Assembly: GCF_905212195.1 (NCBI RefSeq)
Contig: NZ_CAJMDQ010000023.1
Span: forward strand, 1 to 27,569
Origin: an uncultured Anaerotignum sp.
Lineage (GTDB): Bacteria > Bacillota > Clostridia > Lachnospirales > Anaerotignaceae
Direction: 5' to 3'
Length of the DNA: 27,569 nucleotides
The position numbers and the translations under genes were made by a program. How positions within the stretch are numbered: the first letter of the stretch is position 1; each line of letters opens with the position of its first letter. The notes beneath the pieces are model-generated. The model searched no databases. It saw only the letters and a list, made by a program, of their open reading frames with translations, and had not been told where the DNA came from. This document shows, piece by piece, positions 1 through 7,541 of this stretch.

Positions 1-103
1 CAGTTTTTTCCATTTTTCTTTCTATCTCCCCCTTACAACATAATATACAAAAAAATGTATGAAACCCCTGGTGATTTTTTCCATTTCTTTTTCCATTTAC
101 CCA

Positions 104-132
104 TTGAGAAACCATCTGCTTTTTGCTATGAT
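104..132 (+). promoter_or_regulatory. Sigma-A promoter for the SulP gene
   Basis: TTGAGA (104-109), a 17-base spacer and TATGAT (127-132) form a good vegetative promoter. Transcription would start near 139, leaving a leader of about 100 bases before the ATG at 241. The first 100 bases of the window are pyrimidine-rich and AT-rich; I see no gene in them. Confidence 0.65.
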
Positions 133-138
133 GGAAGC

Positions 139-195
139 GCATGTGCCCCTTTGATTGTCACGACCAAGAGACACTGGGAGCAGATGCATTTTTTT
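139..195 (+). terminator. Terminator-like hairpin in the SulP leader
   Basis: An imperfect stem pairs GCAT (139-142), TGC (144-146) and CCC (147-149) with GGG (176-178), GCA (180-182) and ATGC (184-187). A further TGTC/GACA pairing (156-159 with 170-173) lies inside. Seven T follow at 189-195. It begins almost exactly at the expected start point of the promoter at 104-132, so it could act as an attenuator or release a short RNA of about 57 bases. It could also simply end a transcript entering from the left. Confidence 0.5.
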
Positions 196-240
196 ATGTT
201 TTTTAATGGATTTATGTGAAAATTTAAGGGGGTTTTTTCT

Positions 241-1899
241 ATGCTGCGAGGGTTCGCAGAAGATTTGAAGCACGAATTTCGGGGATATAATTCCGCCGCA
301 CTGATGAAAGACCTGATGGCAGGTCTGACAGTCACCGCCGTTGCGCTGCCGCTGGCACTGGCATTCGGTGTCAGTTCCGGTGCCGATGCCGCATCTGGTC
401 TGATCACTGCTATCATTGCCGGTCTGGTCATGAGTTTGCTGGCAGGCGGATATTATCAGATCTCCGGGCCAACAGGGGCTATGGCAGCCATCCTCACATC
501 ACTGGTGGCAGGCTATGGTCTGGACGGCGTATTCATCGCCACACTGCTGGCTGGTATCCTGCTGCTTCTGGCGGGCATCCTCCGTCTTGGGAAACTGACC
601 TCTTTCATACCTGCCCCCGTTATCACAGGCTTTACCTCCGGTATTGCCATCGTCATTGCTTTGGGGCAGATTGACAACTTCTTCGGCACCCACAGCGAAG
701 GCGCCTCCACCATTGCCAAACTGGCAAGCTACGGCACACTGGGCTTCCATCCCAATCTGACTTCCGTAGGCATTGGCCTCTTTGTGGTACTGTTTATGGT
801 GTTCTTTCCGAAAAAATGGAACGCTGTGGTTCCTGCATCTCTGGTGAGCATCATCATCACCACTGCATTCTCCATTTTCGTTGGTTTGGATGTGCCCACC
901 GTTGGCACCATTCCCCAGACCCTTTTCCCGGAAAAACGACTGCTCTTTTCCGCACTGGATTTGACCACCGTCACAAACCTCATCATGCCGGCCTTCAGTA
1001 TTGCCATTCTGGGCATGATTGAAAGTCTGCTCTGCGGTGCCAGTGCAGGTCAGATGACAGGTGTTCGACTGAAAAGCAATCAGGAACTTATCGCCCAGGG
1101 CGTGGGCAATATCCTGCTGCCTTTCTTCGGCGGCATCCCTGCCACCGCAGCCATTGCCCGTACCAGCGTTGCCATCCGTTCCGGCGCAAAAACACGTCTG
1201 ACGGGTATGTTCCACGCCGTAGGGCTTTTGATTTCCATGTTCCTGTTGGCTCCCGTCATGAGCCAGATTCCCATGGCAGCCCTTGCTGGTGTGCTGATGG
1301 TTACTGCATGGAGAATGAACGAATGGAACTCCATCCTGTATATGTTCTCCCATAAATTCAAAGGGGCTATGCTGGAATTTCTGGCAACCATGATTGCTAC
1401 CATCGTATTCGACCTGACCATTGCCATTCTGGTAGGCGTTGTCATCGGTCTGATCTTCCTGGTGTCCCGTCTGTCCTTCATCGAAATCAACTACGAAAAG
1501 GTGGACATGGAACGTCTTCGTGTGACAGACCCTGTCCTGCGGAATCGTTACAATAACGCCATGGTGGCTTATATCACCGGCCCCATGATTTTCGCCAACA
1601 CTCAGAATGTGGCAGATATCTCCACAAAAATTGGCGACTGCGACACACTGCTCCTGTCCATGCGTGGTGTATCCAACATTGACATTTCCTGTGCCCAGAC
1701 CCTCCGCACCCTCATCGGAAACCTGCGGATGAAAGGCGTAGACGTAGTCCTCTGCGGTCTGCCTTCCCGTGCCATGGAAATGATGCGCAGAACAGACCTG
1801 GACGAATATGTGGGCAAAGAAAACTTCTACTGGAGCGTAGAACGTGCCCTGCTGACAAACCGTCCCCTGCCTCCCTGCCGTCAGGATGAAAAAAACTGA
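241..1899 (+). CDS. SulP family anion transporter with STAS domain
   Basis: This 552-residue membrane protein belongs to the SulP/SLC26 family, which moves sulfate, bicarbonate or other inorganic anions across the cytoplasmic membrane. The first 430 residues or so are a series of hydrophobic segments with typical family stretches such as GPTGAMAAI near residue 77 and an AATAAIART-like segment near 305. The last 110 residues form a cytoplasmic STAS domain (DCDTLLLSMRGVSNIDISCA region); the usual phosphorylatable D-S/T-S-G is replaced by DISC. The ATG at 241 follows AAGGGGG with an 8-base spacer. The gene stands alone with its own promoter and a downstream hairpin. The substrate cannot be told from sequence; no sulfate assimilation genes lie nearby. 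Confidence 0.93.
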   Translation: MLRGFAEDLKHEFRGYNSAALMKDLMAGLTVTAVALPLALAFGVSSGADAASGLITAIIAGLVMSLLAGGYYQISGPTGAMAAILTSLVAGYGLDGVFIATLLAGILLLLAGILRLGKLTSFIPAPVITGFTSGIAIVIALGQIDNFFGTHSEGASTIAKLASYGTLGFHPNLTSVGIGLFVVLFMVFFPKKWNAVVPASLVSIIITTAFSIFVGLDVPTVGTIPQTLFPEKRLLFSALDLTTVTNLIMPAFSIAILGMIESLLCGASAGQMTGVRLKSNQELIAQGVGNILLPFFGGIPATAAIARTSVAIRSGAKTRLTGMFHAVGLLISMFLLAPVMSQIPMAALAGVLMVTAWRMNEWNSILYMFSHKFKGAMLEFLATMIATIVFDLTIAILVGVVIGLIFLVSRLSFIEINYEKVDMERLRVTDPVLRNRYNNAMVAYITGPMIFANTQNVADISTKIGDCDTLLLSMRGVSNIDISCAQTLRTLIGNLRMKGVDVVLCGLPSRAMEMMRRTDLDEYVGKENFYWSVERALLTNRPLPPCRQDEKN

Positions 1900-1930
1900 T
1901 TCCTTTCAGGGAATACCTTCATACAAAATA

Positions 1931-1975
1931 AAAAAGGCTGAAATCCTTATCATCCAAAGGATTCCAGCCTTTTTC
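1931..1975. terminator. Shared bidirectional terminator, SulP / thioesterase
   Basis: AAAAAGGCTG and AAATCCTT pair with AAAGGATT and CCAGCCTTTTT around a short loop, with A and T tracts on both sides. It can end the + SulP transcript and the - thioesterase transcript. Its core closely resembles the hairpin at 13738-13782. Confidence 0.85.
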
Positions 1976-2407
1976 TCATGCTTTTTCCGCCTCATATTCC
2001 GCTACGCAGTTTTTCAGGATTTCATCCAGCTCCTGCCATTTCTGTTTCAGCCGCAGAGGCTTGCCTGCCTGGTCTAAAAAGCAGTGTTCGGAAACGCCTG
2101 TAAAGAGCACCTGTTCAGTTCCTGCCAGTTTCATTTCATAAGCCAGATGCATCATCATGCCGTTGTATTTCTGCACCTTTACGGTAATTTCCAGCACATC
2201 GGCAAATGTGCAGCTTTTCTTGTACCGTCCGTGTACCCCTACCACAGGGGAAACAATGCCCTCCGCTTCCAGCCGGTCAAAGCCCCAGCCGATTTTCTCC
2301 AGAAAATCCACACGGGCTTCTTCCATCCAGCGGATGTAATTGGAATGGTGGGCAATGCCCATTTTGTCTGTTTCGTAATACTGTACTTTATGCAAATATG
2401 GTTCCAT
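1976..2407 (-). CDS. Acyl-CoA thioesterase, YbgC/4HBT hotdog family
   Basis: This 143-residue protein is a single hotdog-fold 4-hydroxybenzoyl-CoA thioesterase-like domain, which hydrolyses acyl-CoA thioesters in the cytoplasm. The family signature D-x-x-G-x-x-x-H-x-x-Y is present (D14, G17, H21, Y24), followed by the helix RWMEEAR; D14 is the expected catalytic residue. Length matches the family. The ATG at 2407 has an AGAAGG site upstream. It appears monocistronic and convergent with the SulP gene; its stop codon sits directly beside the shared terminator. The acyl chain it prefers cannot be predicted. The 220 bases between it and the divergent antiporter gene hold no convincing gene. Confidence 0.88.
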   Translation of the reverse strand: MEPYLHKVQYYETDKMGIAHHSNYIRWMEEARVDFLEKIGWGFDRLEAEGIVSPVVGVHGRYKKSCTFADVLEITVKVQKYNGMMMHLAYEMKLAGTEQVLFTGVSEHCFLDQAGKPLRLKQKWQELDEILKNCVAEYEAEKA

Positions 2408-2550
2408 AATTCGCCTTCTTTCTTCAAATGGTTTCCTTTTTTTGTATTCGCCGCCAGTGCTGCGATTCCTTCCCGCCTCTGCATGTTGACATAATTTTTC
2501 CGCAAAAGGGCCTCCTGCTTTGCCAAATTTTTACAAATCTGAAAAAATCG

Positions 2551-2580
2551 TTGCCAAAGCATGCCGTTTCCCACTAAACT
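2551..2580 (+). promoter_or_regulatory. Weak candidate promoter for the antiporter gene
   Basis: TTGCCA (2551-2556), 18 bases and TAAACT (2575-2580) is the best match I find ahead of the gene starting at 2629; an alternative -10, TAAAAT at 2581-2586, lacks a matching -35. Treat as tentative. Confidence 0.3.
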
Positions 2581-2628
2581 TAAAATAGAAACTTATGCCG
2601 CCGGCAGGCAGAACAGGAGGAATGTCCA

Positions 2629-4218
2629 TTGAACGAAATTTTATTGCTGGCAGGCATTGTCATCATCATCTGCATTCTGGTGCATCGTCTGACCTTTCGC
2701 CTGGGGGTGCCGTCCCTGCTGGCGTTTCTGGCTCTTGGCATGTGCTTCGGCGTTGATGGCATACTGCATATTTCTTTTAACAATTACCATATTTCAGAAG
2801 TCATCTGTTCCGTCAGTCTGATTTTCATCATGTTTTACGGCGGCTTCGGCACCAACTTTGAAGAAGCCCGTTCCGTTGCTGTCAAATCCACACTGCTTTC
2901 CACCCTTGGGGTACTGTTTACTGCCGGGCTGGTGGGTGTCTTTGCCCATTTCGTCCTGCATCTTCCATGGACAGAAAGCATGCTCATCGGCTCTGTCATT
3001 TCGTCCACAGACGCTGCTTCCGTATTCAGCATTCTCCGTTCCAAAAAGCTGAATCTGAAAGACCACACCGCTTCCATGCTGGAAATGGAGTCCGGTTCCA
3101 ATGACCCCATGTCCTATATGCTGACATTGCTGTGGATCACCATACTGACAGGGGATCAGGTATCTGTGCCTCTGTTGGTGCTGCGTCAGCTTGCCATTGG
3201 CGGCATTCTGGGTCTGCTGTTGGGCAAAGGCGCTGTTTTTGTACTGAACCGCTGCAATTTCTACATTGACCAGGGGAATACCATATTCCTTCTGGCTGTT
3301 TCCGCTCTGGCTTATGCCCTGCCTTCCGCTCTGGGCGGCAATGGATATCTGAGCGTATATCTTTGCGGCATCGTCATGGGGAACTCCTATCTGCCCCATA
3401 AACGCGATCTGGTGCTGACATTCGACGTATTGACAGGCATTGCCCAGATGGTCATCTTCTTCCTGCTGGGACTGTTGGTGACGCCTTCCCAGTTGCCTGC
3501 CGTATTCCTGCCCTCTGTGCTCATCATGGCCTTTCTGACCCTTGTGGCCAGACCCCTTTCCGTGGCTGCGGTGCTTGCGCCTTTCCGTTCTTCCAAAGAA
3601 CAGATTGGTCTGGTTTCCTGGTCTGGGCTGCGGGGAGCCGCTTCCATCGTGTTTGCCATTCAGGCCGTCCTCAGCGGCGCGCCTATGGAATACAATCTGT
3701 TCAACCTGGTGTTCTGCATCGTGCTCCTTTCCATTTCTCTGCAAGGCACTTTGCTGGCACCTATGGCACATAAACTGAACATGATTGACGAGAAAGCCGA
3801 CGTCCGCCGCACATTCAACGACTATCAGGCAGAAAGCGACATCACCTTTTCCAAGATTTCCATCAGCCCTCATCATCCATGGGTAGGCCATCCTTTGAAG
3901 GATATCCCCCTGCCGCCGGAACTGCTGGTGACCCTAATCCTGCGAAACGGTGTTTCTCATGTGCCCAATGGCTCCACCGTCCTACAGGCAGGCGACCTGC
4001 TGGTACTGGCTGGCCATGAATTCGAAGACCGGGAAAACCTGACTCTCTACGAAGTTTCCATTGACAAGACCCATAAATGGAAAGACAAATCCCTGCGAGA
4101 ACTGTCCCTGCCTAAAGGCACCCTCATCGTCATGATACAAAACGAAACGGGCACCGTCATCCCCGATGGCAATACGGTCATTCACGGGGAAGATACCCTG
4201 GTCATTGCCAGATTCTGA
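2629..4218 (+). CDS. nhaP2: K+/H+ antiporter, CPA1 family with two TrkA_C domains
   Basis: This 529-residue protein is a cation/proton antiporter of the NhaP2/CvrA type that expels K+ (or Na+) in exchange for H+ and serves in volume and pH control. Residues 1-385 are about 12 membrane helices; the ion-binding ND pair of the CPA1 family is seen in ESGSNDPMSYM. The SGLRGAASIVFAI segment is also typical. Residues about 395-450 and 460-529 look like two successive RCK_C (TrkA_C) regulatory domains; in other systems these bind nucleotides such as c-di-AMP, which is only an inference here. The start is a TTG at 2629, set by AGGAGG (2615-2620) 8 bases upstream. It functionally opposes the Ktr uptake genes at the far end of the window. 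Confidence 0.9.
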   Translation: MNEILLLAGIVIIICILVHRLTFRLGVPSLLAFLALGMCFGVDGILHISFNNYHISEVICSVSLIFIMFYGGFGTNFEEARSVAVKSTLLSTLGVLFTAGLVGVFAHFVLHLPWTESMLIGSVISSTDAASVFSILRSKKLNLKDHTASMLEMESGSNDPMSYMLTLLWITILTGDQVSVPLLVLRQLAIGGILGLLLGKGAVFVLNRCNFYIDQGNTIFLLAVSALAYALPSALGGNGYLSVYLCGIVMGNSYLPHKRDLVLTFDVLTGIAQMVIFFLLGLLVTPSQLPAVFLPSVLIMAFLTLVARPLSVAAVLAPFRSSKEQIGLVSWSGLRGAASIVFAIQAVLSGAPMEYNLFNLVFCIVLLSISLQGTLLAPMAHKLNMIDEKADVRRTFNDYQAESDITFSKISISPHHPWVGHPLKDIPLPPELLVTLILRNGVSHVPNGSTVLQAGDLLVLAGHEFEDRENLTLYEVSIDKTHKWKDKSLRELSLPKGTLIVMIQNETGTVIPDGNTVIHGEDTLVIARF

Positions 4219-4222
4219 TACC

Positions 4223-4259
4223 AAAAAAGCTGATTCTCAAAAAAGAATCAGCTTTTTTT
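4223..4259. terminator. Shared bidirectional terminator, antiporter / CDF
   Basis: AAGCTGATTCT pairs with AGAATCAGCTT around a short A-rich loop, flanked by A and T tracts, so it works on both strands for the convergent genes ending at 4218 and 4267. Confidence 0.88.
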
Positions 4260-4266
4260 ATCTATA

Positions 4267-5199
4267 TCATGCCTGTTCCGGCACCAATTCGCAAACGCAG
4301 TAATCCCATTTTTCACACAGATGTTTCTGCGCCTCCTTGGATGCCTGCCGCATACAATCCAGAGAAAGCACATCCCCTTCCGTATGAAAATACACAGAAA
4401 CCCACATTCTCCGTCCCGTGCGGGTCACATCGTAAAACACAGGCTCAAATCCATATGCCTGCAAAAGAGGCTCACAAATCCCCTTGACCTGCTCCAGCAC
4501 TTTTTCATCAGGCGCAAAGAGGAAAATATCTTTTACGGCGCCAAAAAACATCTTGGCTGCCCCCGGCAGTGCGAAAGCCACCACCAGCAGTGCCACCACC
4601 TGGTCTACATAGGGCGCCATCCACGCAAGGCTGGTATCTTTCAGTACCTTTGCGCCAAAGAACGCTGCCGCCATACCCATACTGTAAAGGACATCCAGCC
4701 GCCACGCCATCCATTCTGTCTGCAATATGGGAGAAGCCACTTTTCTGGCACCCACATACATAACACCCAGAATACAAAGGCTCACCAACCCCAGCAGCAA
4801 CTGAAACATGGATACGGCACCATATGCCACATGAGCACCGCCGGAAAGCATGGTCTGGATAACATTCACTGTCAATCCCGCCATGACAGAAAGCATCATG
4901 GCAGACTTCACTGCTGTAAAAACAGATTCTACCTGTGCATAGCCAAAGGGATATTTCTCCGAAATTGGTCTGTAAAAAAGAGGCGTCAAGCAGACGGCCG
5001 CCGCCATCATGAGCATTTCCGCCCCGTCATAGGCGGCATCCATCAGTACCGATTGGGAATGGCTGGCAAAGGCAAACAACAGCTCTGCCGCCACAAAACA
5101 CACGTCGGCAAAGACAGAGAGCTGCAAAATCCGTTTTTCCGTCTGCAATTCTTGATTTCTCGACCTTTTGGGCATCACTGCCCCTTGGGTTTGTTCCAT
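4267..5199 (-). CDS. Cation diffusion facilitator (CDF) metal transporter
   Basis: This protein of 310 residues is a CDF-family divalent-metal/proton antiporter of the cytoplasmic membrane. About six hydrophobic helices are followed by a C-terminal cytoplasmic domain (about residue 215 on). The helix-2 metal pair is intact as D-A-A-Y-D. In helix 5 the usual H/D-x-x-x-D reads A-W-R-L-D, so the first ligand is missing and the metal or its affinity may differ from YiiP/CzcD-type members. Two ATGs are possible, at 5205 and 5199; AAGGAG (5209-5214) is only 3 bases from the first and 9 from the second, so I chose 5199. The 180 bases upstream can fold strongly (see the leader feature). The substrate is not predictable. 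Confidence 0.85.
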   Translation of the reverse strand: MEQTQGAVMPKRSRNQELQTEKRILQLSVFADVCFVAAELLFAFASHSQSVLMDAAYDGAEMLMMAAAVCLTPLFYRPISEKYPFGYAQVESVFTAVKSAMMLSVMAGLTVNVIQTMLSGGAHVAYGAVSMFQLLLGLVSLCILGVMYVGARKVASPILQTEWMAWRLDVLYSMGMAAAFFGAKVLKDTSLAWMAPYVDQVVALLVVAFALPGAAKMFFGAVKDIFLFAPDEKVLEQVKGICEPLLQAYGFEPVFYDVTRTGRRMWVSVYFHTEGDVLSLDCMRQASKEAQKHLCEKWDYCVCELVPEQA

Positions 5200-5235
5200 T
5201 TTCATTCACTCCTTATAAAGACGCTTGCTGTTTTT

Positions 5236-5300
5236 GAAAACCATCACCGTCCCATCTGCGGCAGACCGCTGCCCCCGTGATGTTCTTCCAAATGGTTTTC
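5236..5300 (-). promoter_or_regulatory. Foldable leader upstream of the CDF gene
   Basis: On the transcript, GAAAACCAT can pair with ATGGTTTTC (5292-5300 with 5236-5244). Inside, CATCAC pairs with GTGATG (5277-5282 with 5242-5247) as a partly exclusive alternative, and GGCAG pairs with CTGCC (5269-5273 with 5260-5264). Such nested, competing stems before a metal-transporter gene suggest a regulatory RNA, possibly metal-responsive. I cannot assign it to a known riboswitch class by eye, and no good promoter is visible. Confidence 0.35.
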
Positions 5301-5381
5301 TCTCGCTTTTTTGCGGCTAAGGAAGATATATTGTTGTCCCAAACCCCTTTCTTTTGATTTCTGCTTCTGATTTATCATATA

Positions 5382-5412
5382 AAAAAAGAGAGAATATGGA
5401 TTCTCTCTTTTT
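5382..5412 (-). terminator. Terminator after the efp-CD1247 transcript
   Basis: AGAGAGAAT pairs with ATTCTCTCT around ATGG, with T and A tracts on both sides. It lies 10 bases past the stop of the zinc-ribbon gene read on the - strand. Confidence 0.85.
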
Positions 5413-5422
5413 TCGTCACATT

Positions 5423-5770
5423 TTAAAACTTTAATTCATCGATATCCATAGTGCCCATGGGAATGCTGTTGCCGCAAGCGGGACAGGCAATTTCCTTCTG
5501 GGTTTCCATGGTTTCCTCATCCACGTCGATTTCCTCGCCGCAGTTGGGGCAGATGAAGGAATAGAAGTACACGGGTTCTTCCGTTTCTTCTTCATCCAGT
5601 TCCATTTCTTCCAGTTCTTCATCGTCCAGGAAGGTTTCCAGCATAAATGCCATATCTTCCAGAATATCCATGATGCCATGGAAAATCTTGCCTTCTTTGG
5701 TGTCGGGATCAAACCCGCTGCCGTCGCAAAGCCCTCTCAGATATGTGATTTTCTTATCGAAATATTCCAT
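5423..5770 (-). CDS. CD1247-type N-terminal domain protein with zinc ribbon
   Basis: This 115-residue acidic protein matches the small family typified by C. difficile CD1247, often found beside efp in Clostridia; its function is unknown. Residues 1-50 are a helical N-terminal domain (MEYFDKKITYLRGLCDG start), 51-67 are a very acidic Glu/Asp linker, and the C-terminal half is a zinc ribbon with C74-x-x-C77 and C96-x-x-C99. It starts 36 bases after efp on the same strand, behind a GGAGGCAG site, so the two are probably cotranscribed and end at the hairpin at 5382-5412. The ribbon suggests protein or nucleic-acid binding, but that is inference. Confidence 0.85.
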   Translation of the reverse strand: MEYFDKKITYLRGLCDGSGFDPDTKEGKIFHGIMDILEDMAFMLETFLDDEELEEMELDEEETEEPVYFYSFICPNCGEEIDVDEETMETQKEIACPACGNSIPMGTMDIDELKF

Positions 5771-5806
5771 TTATCACTGCCTCCTTCCGAAAGATTGGAA
5801 AAAAGA

Positions 5807-6370
5807 TTAGTTGTTCACTCTGCTCAGGTATTCGCCTGTACGAGTGTCGATTTTGATGATTTCACCCTGGTTGATGAACAGAGGTACCTGAACGGATGCG
5901 CCTGTTTCAACGATAGCGGGTTTTGTAGCGCCCTGTGCTGTGTTGCCTGCGAAACCGGGTTCTGTGTCTGTGATTTCCAGTTCAACGAACAGAGGGGGTT
6001 CGATACCGAATACGTTGCCGTCATGAGCCAGCAGTTTTACGTTTTCGTTTTCTTTCACGAATTTCAGGGAATCGCCAACGTCATCAGCGTTCAGAGCGAT
6101 CTGGTCGAATGTTTCGTTGTTCATGAAGTGATACAGTTCACCGTCATTGTACAGGTACTGCATATCCATTCTGTCGATGTGTGCTTTGGACATTTTTTCA
6201 GTAGGACGGAATGTTTTTTCCACTACTGCACCTGTTTTGATGTTTTTCAGTCTTGTACGAACGAAAGCCGCACCTTTACCGGGTTTTACATGCTGGAATT
6301 CCAGTACGCTGTAAATTTCGCCTTCGTATTCCATGGTTACGCCGTTTCTAAGTTCACCTGCAGAAATCAT
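5807..6370 (-). CDS. efp: Translation elongation factor P
   Basis: This 187-residue protein is elongation factor P, which binds between the P and E sites of the ribosome and relieves stalling at polyproline stretches. The N-terminal KOW-like domain carries the loop KPGKGAAF, whose tip lysine is K32, the same number as the residue that carries 5-aminopentanol in B. subtilis. No EpmA/EpmB-type modification genes are in the window. Two OB domains follow, the last ending in GEIIKIDTRTGEYLSRV, the family hallmark. Length is the usual 185-190. The ATG at 6370 follows AGGAGGAAATG. It has its own promoter and likely carries the zinc-ribbon gene downstream. Confidence 0.97.
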   Translation of the reverse strand: MISAGELRNGVTMEYEGEIYSVLEFQHVKPGKGAAFVRTRLKNIKTGAVVEKTFRPTEKMSKAHIDRMDMQYLYNDGELYHFMNNETFDQIALNADDVGDSLKFVKENENVKLLAHDGNVFGIEPPLFVELEITDTEPGFAGNTAQGATKPAIVETGASVQVPLFINQGEIIKIDTRTGEYLSRVNN

Positions 6371-6471
6371 GTTTCATTTCCTCCTCAAATTTCATCTTAC
6401 GGGAAAAAATTCCCGCTGCTTTTAAAAATTATACTATATTTCTTATTCTAAAAATAAGCATATCCTATTAT

Positions 6472-6500
6472 ATTTTAATGGAAAATCAATGTTTTTTCAA
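6472..6500 (-). promoter_or_regulatory. Promoter of the efp operon
   Basis: Read on the - strand, TTGAAA (6495-6500), a 17-base spacer and TAAAAT (6472-6477) match the vegetative consensus and leave a leader of about 95 bases. A TATAAT at 6428-6433 with a poorer -35 is an alternative. A small stem, CGGGAA/TTCCCG near 6400-6414, lies in the leader. Confidence 0.55.
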
Positions 6501-6531
6501 TACATAATCTGAAAAAAACCATCTTTTTGGC

Positions 6532-7041
6532 TCAGATCATGCCATTTCTCTTGAAATAAACCTGCATCACTTTCCGCTCTGCCCCGCGTTTTACCTTTGT
6601 GATGAGCTGGTCGCGGTCGCAGATGGGCGCTGTCATGATGCAGTACAGACCGCCTCTATGACCGCACCACATATCCGTAAATACCTGATCGCCTACCATA
6701 GCCGCTTCCTGGGGCACCAGTCCCAGTCGTTTCAGTGCCTGTTTCATTTTTCTGGGATTGGGCTTGCCTGCTTTGTGGATGGCAAGGGCTTTCAGGGGCT
6801 TATTGAAGCGATGCACCCGCTCTTTGTTGTTGTTGGACAGGATGCACAGGCGGAAACCCATGTCCTGCATCTGGGCAAAAAAATCAATGAGCTTTTCATC
6901 CGGGTCTGCCACATCAAAGGGCGCCACCGTGTTGTCGATGTCAAATACCAGTCCCCGTATGCCCATTTCCTTCAGCTCCGCCAAAGGCAGGTCATAAATG
7001 GACTGAATGTATAAATCAGGGAAAAAACGTTCCAGTATCAT
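6532..7041 (-). CDS. yqeG: YqeG family HAD-IIIA phosphatase
   Basis: This 169-residue cytoplasmic protein is a haloacid-dehalogenase phosphatase of the YqeG type. Motif I is D34-I-D36-N-T, where D34 would be the phosphorylated nucleophile. Motif II is SNNN at 69-72, the conserved lysine is K93 in AGKPNP, and motif III/IV is G117-D118-x-x-x-x-D123. The physiological substrate of this family is not established to my knowledge. It starts 9 bases after the stop of the NifX-like gene, behind an AAGGAGGCAATATG site, so the two form an operon. Length matches the family. Confidence 0.92.
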   Translation of the reverse strand: MILERFFPDLYIQSIYDLPLAELKEMGIRGLVFDIDNTVAPFDVADPDEKLIDFFAQMQDMGFRLCILSNNNKERVHRFNKPLKALAIHKAGKPNPRKMKQALKRLGLVPQEAAMVGDQVFTDMWCGHRGGLYCIMTAPICDRDQLITKVKRGAERKVMQVYFKRNGMI

Positions 7042-7050
7042 ATTGCCTCC

Positions 7051-7398
7051 TTATATCCTCTCGTCCAGTTCAATACGCAGCAAAGCGTTTTCCTCCACCG
7101 TTCCCAGCTGCTCCCCGCTGAGATAACGGATCATGGCTTCGTCGGCGTTTCCCGTCACGCCGTAGATCAGTTCAATGCGCTTGGTGCGGAGCAGGGTTCT
7201 GCCTGCGGATCGGATATTGGCGCAGAGCACCACATTGATGTCCTGTTCCGTGAGAAACTCCGCAATGGTCTTATCCCCCAAGGGCACCACTTCTTTTGCC
7301 TTCACCAGTTCGATTTCCACATCATAGACTGTAAATTCTTTCGTTTCGCTGTACCGGAGAAAAATCTCCCCGTCCTTTGTGGGAATGGCAACCCGCAT
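7051..7398 (-). CDS. NifX/NafY-like (dinitrogenase FeMo-cofactor family) protein
   Basis: This 115-residue protein is a single NifX/NafY-type domain: MRVAIPTKDGEI at the start, a strand ending in FTVYDVE, then IAEFLTEQDINVVLCANI and a conserved small-residue turn near residue 80. Family members bind iron-sulfur or iron-molybdenum cofactors or act as small carriers. No nitrogenase gene is nearby and many anaerobes keep such stand-alone copies without fixing nitrogen, so the role is unknown. The frame opens with a GTG at 7407, but the GGAAGG site lies almost on it; the ATG at 7398 has an 8-base spacer and matches the family's N-terminus. It is cotranscribed with yqeG. Confidence 0.75.
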   Translation of the reverse strand: MRVAIPTKDGEIFLRYSETKEFTVYDVEIELVKAKEVVPLGDKTIAEFLTEQDINVVLCANIRSAGRTLLRTKRIELIYGVTGNADEAMIRYLSGEQLGTVEENALLRIELDERI

Positions 7399-7424
7399 GG
7401 CCCACACCTTCCTTTCTTTGTCCT

Positions 7425-7453
7425 ATTGTATCCATCCTTTGGGGGCGTGTCAA
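7425..7453 (-). promoter_or_regulatory. Strong promoter for the NifX-like/yqeG operon
   Basis: On the - strand, a perfect TTGACA (7448-7453), exactly 17 bases and TACAAT (7425-7430) form one of the best promoters in the window, starting transcription about 20 bases ahead of the ATG at 7398. Confidence 0.8.
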
Positions 7454-7470
7454 ATTTTCCCGTAATTTTT

Positions 7471-7500
7471 TTTGCGTATTTCACCGAAAAAGGGTAAAAT
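7471..7500 (+). promoter_or_regulatory. Promoter for the M29 aminopeptidase gene
   Basis: TTTGCG (7471-7476), 18 bases and TAAAAT (7495-7500) precede the gene by about 40 bases. The -10 is good, the -35 is weak. It is divergent from the promoter at 7425-7453. Confidence 0.45.
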
Positions 7501-7541
7501 AGGAACGAATACAGAAGGTTACATCGAAAGGAGATTGAAAT

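Noticed and set aside
499..1353. Long open frame on - opposite the SulP gene
   Set aside because: It lies wholly inside a well-supported gene, is rich in His/Gln/Cys as antisense frames of this codon usage are, and has no ribosome site.
2408..2574. Short - frame ahead of the thioesterase gene
   Set aside because: It continues out of frame into the thioesterase and has no family resemblance; likely chance.
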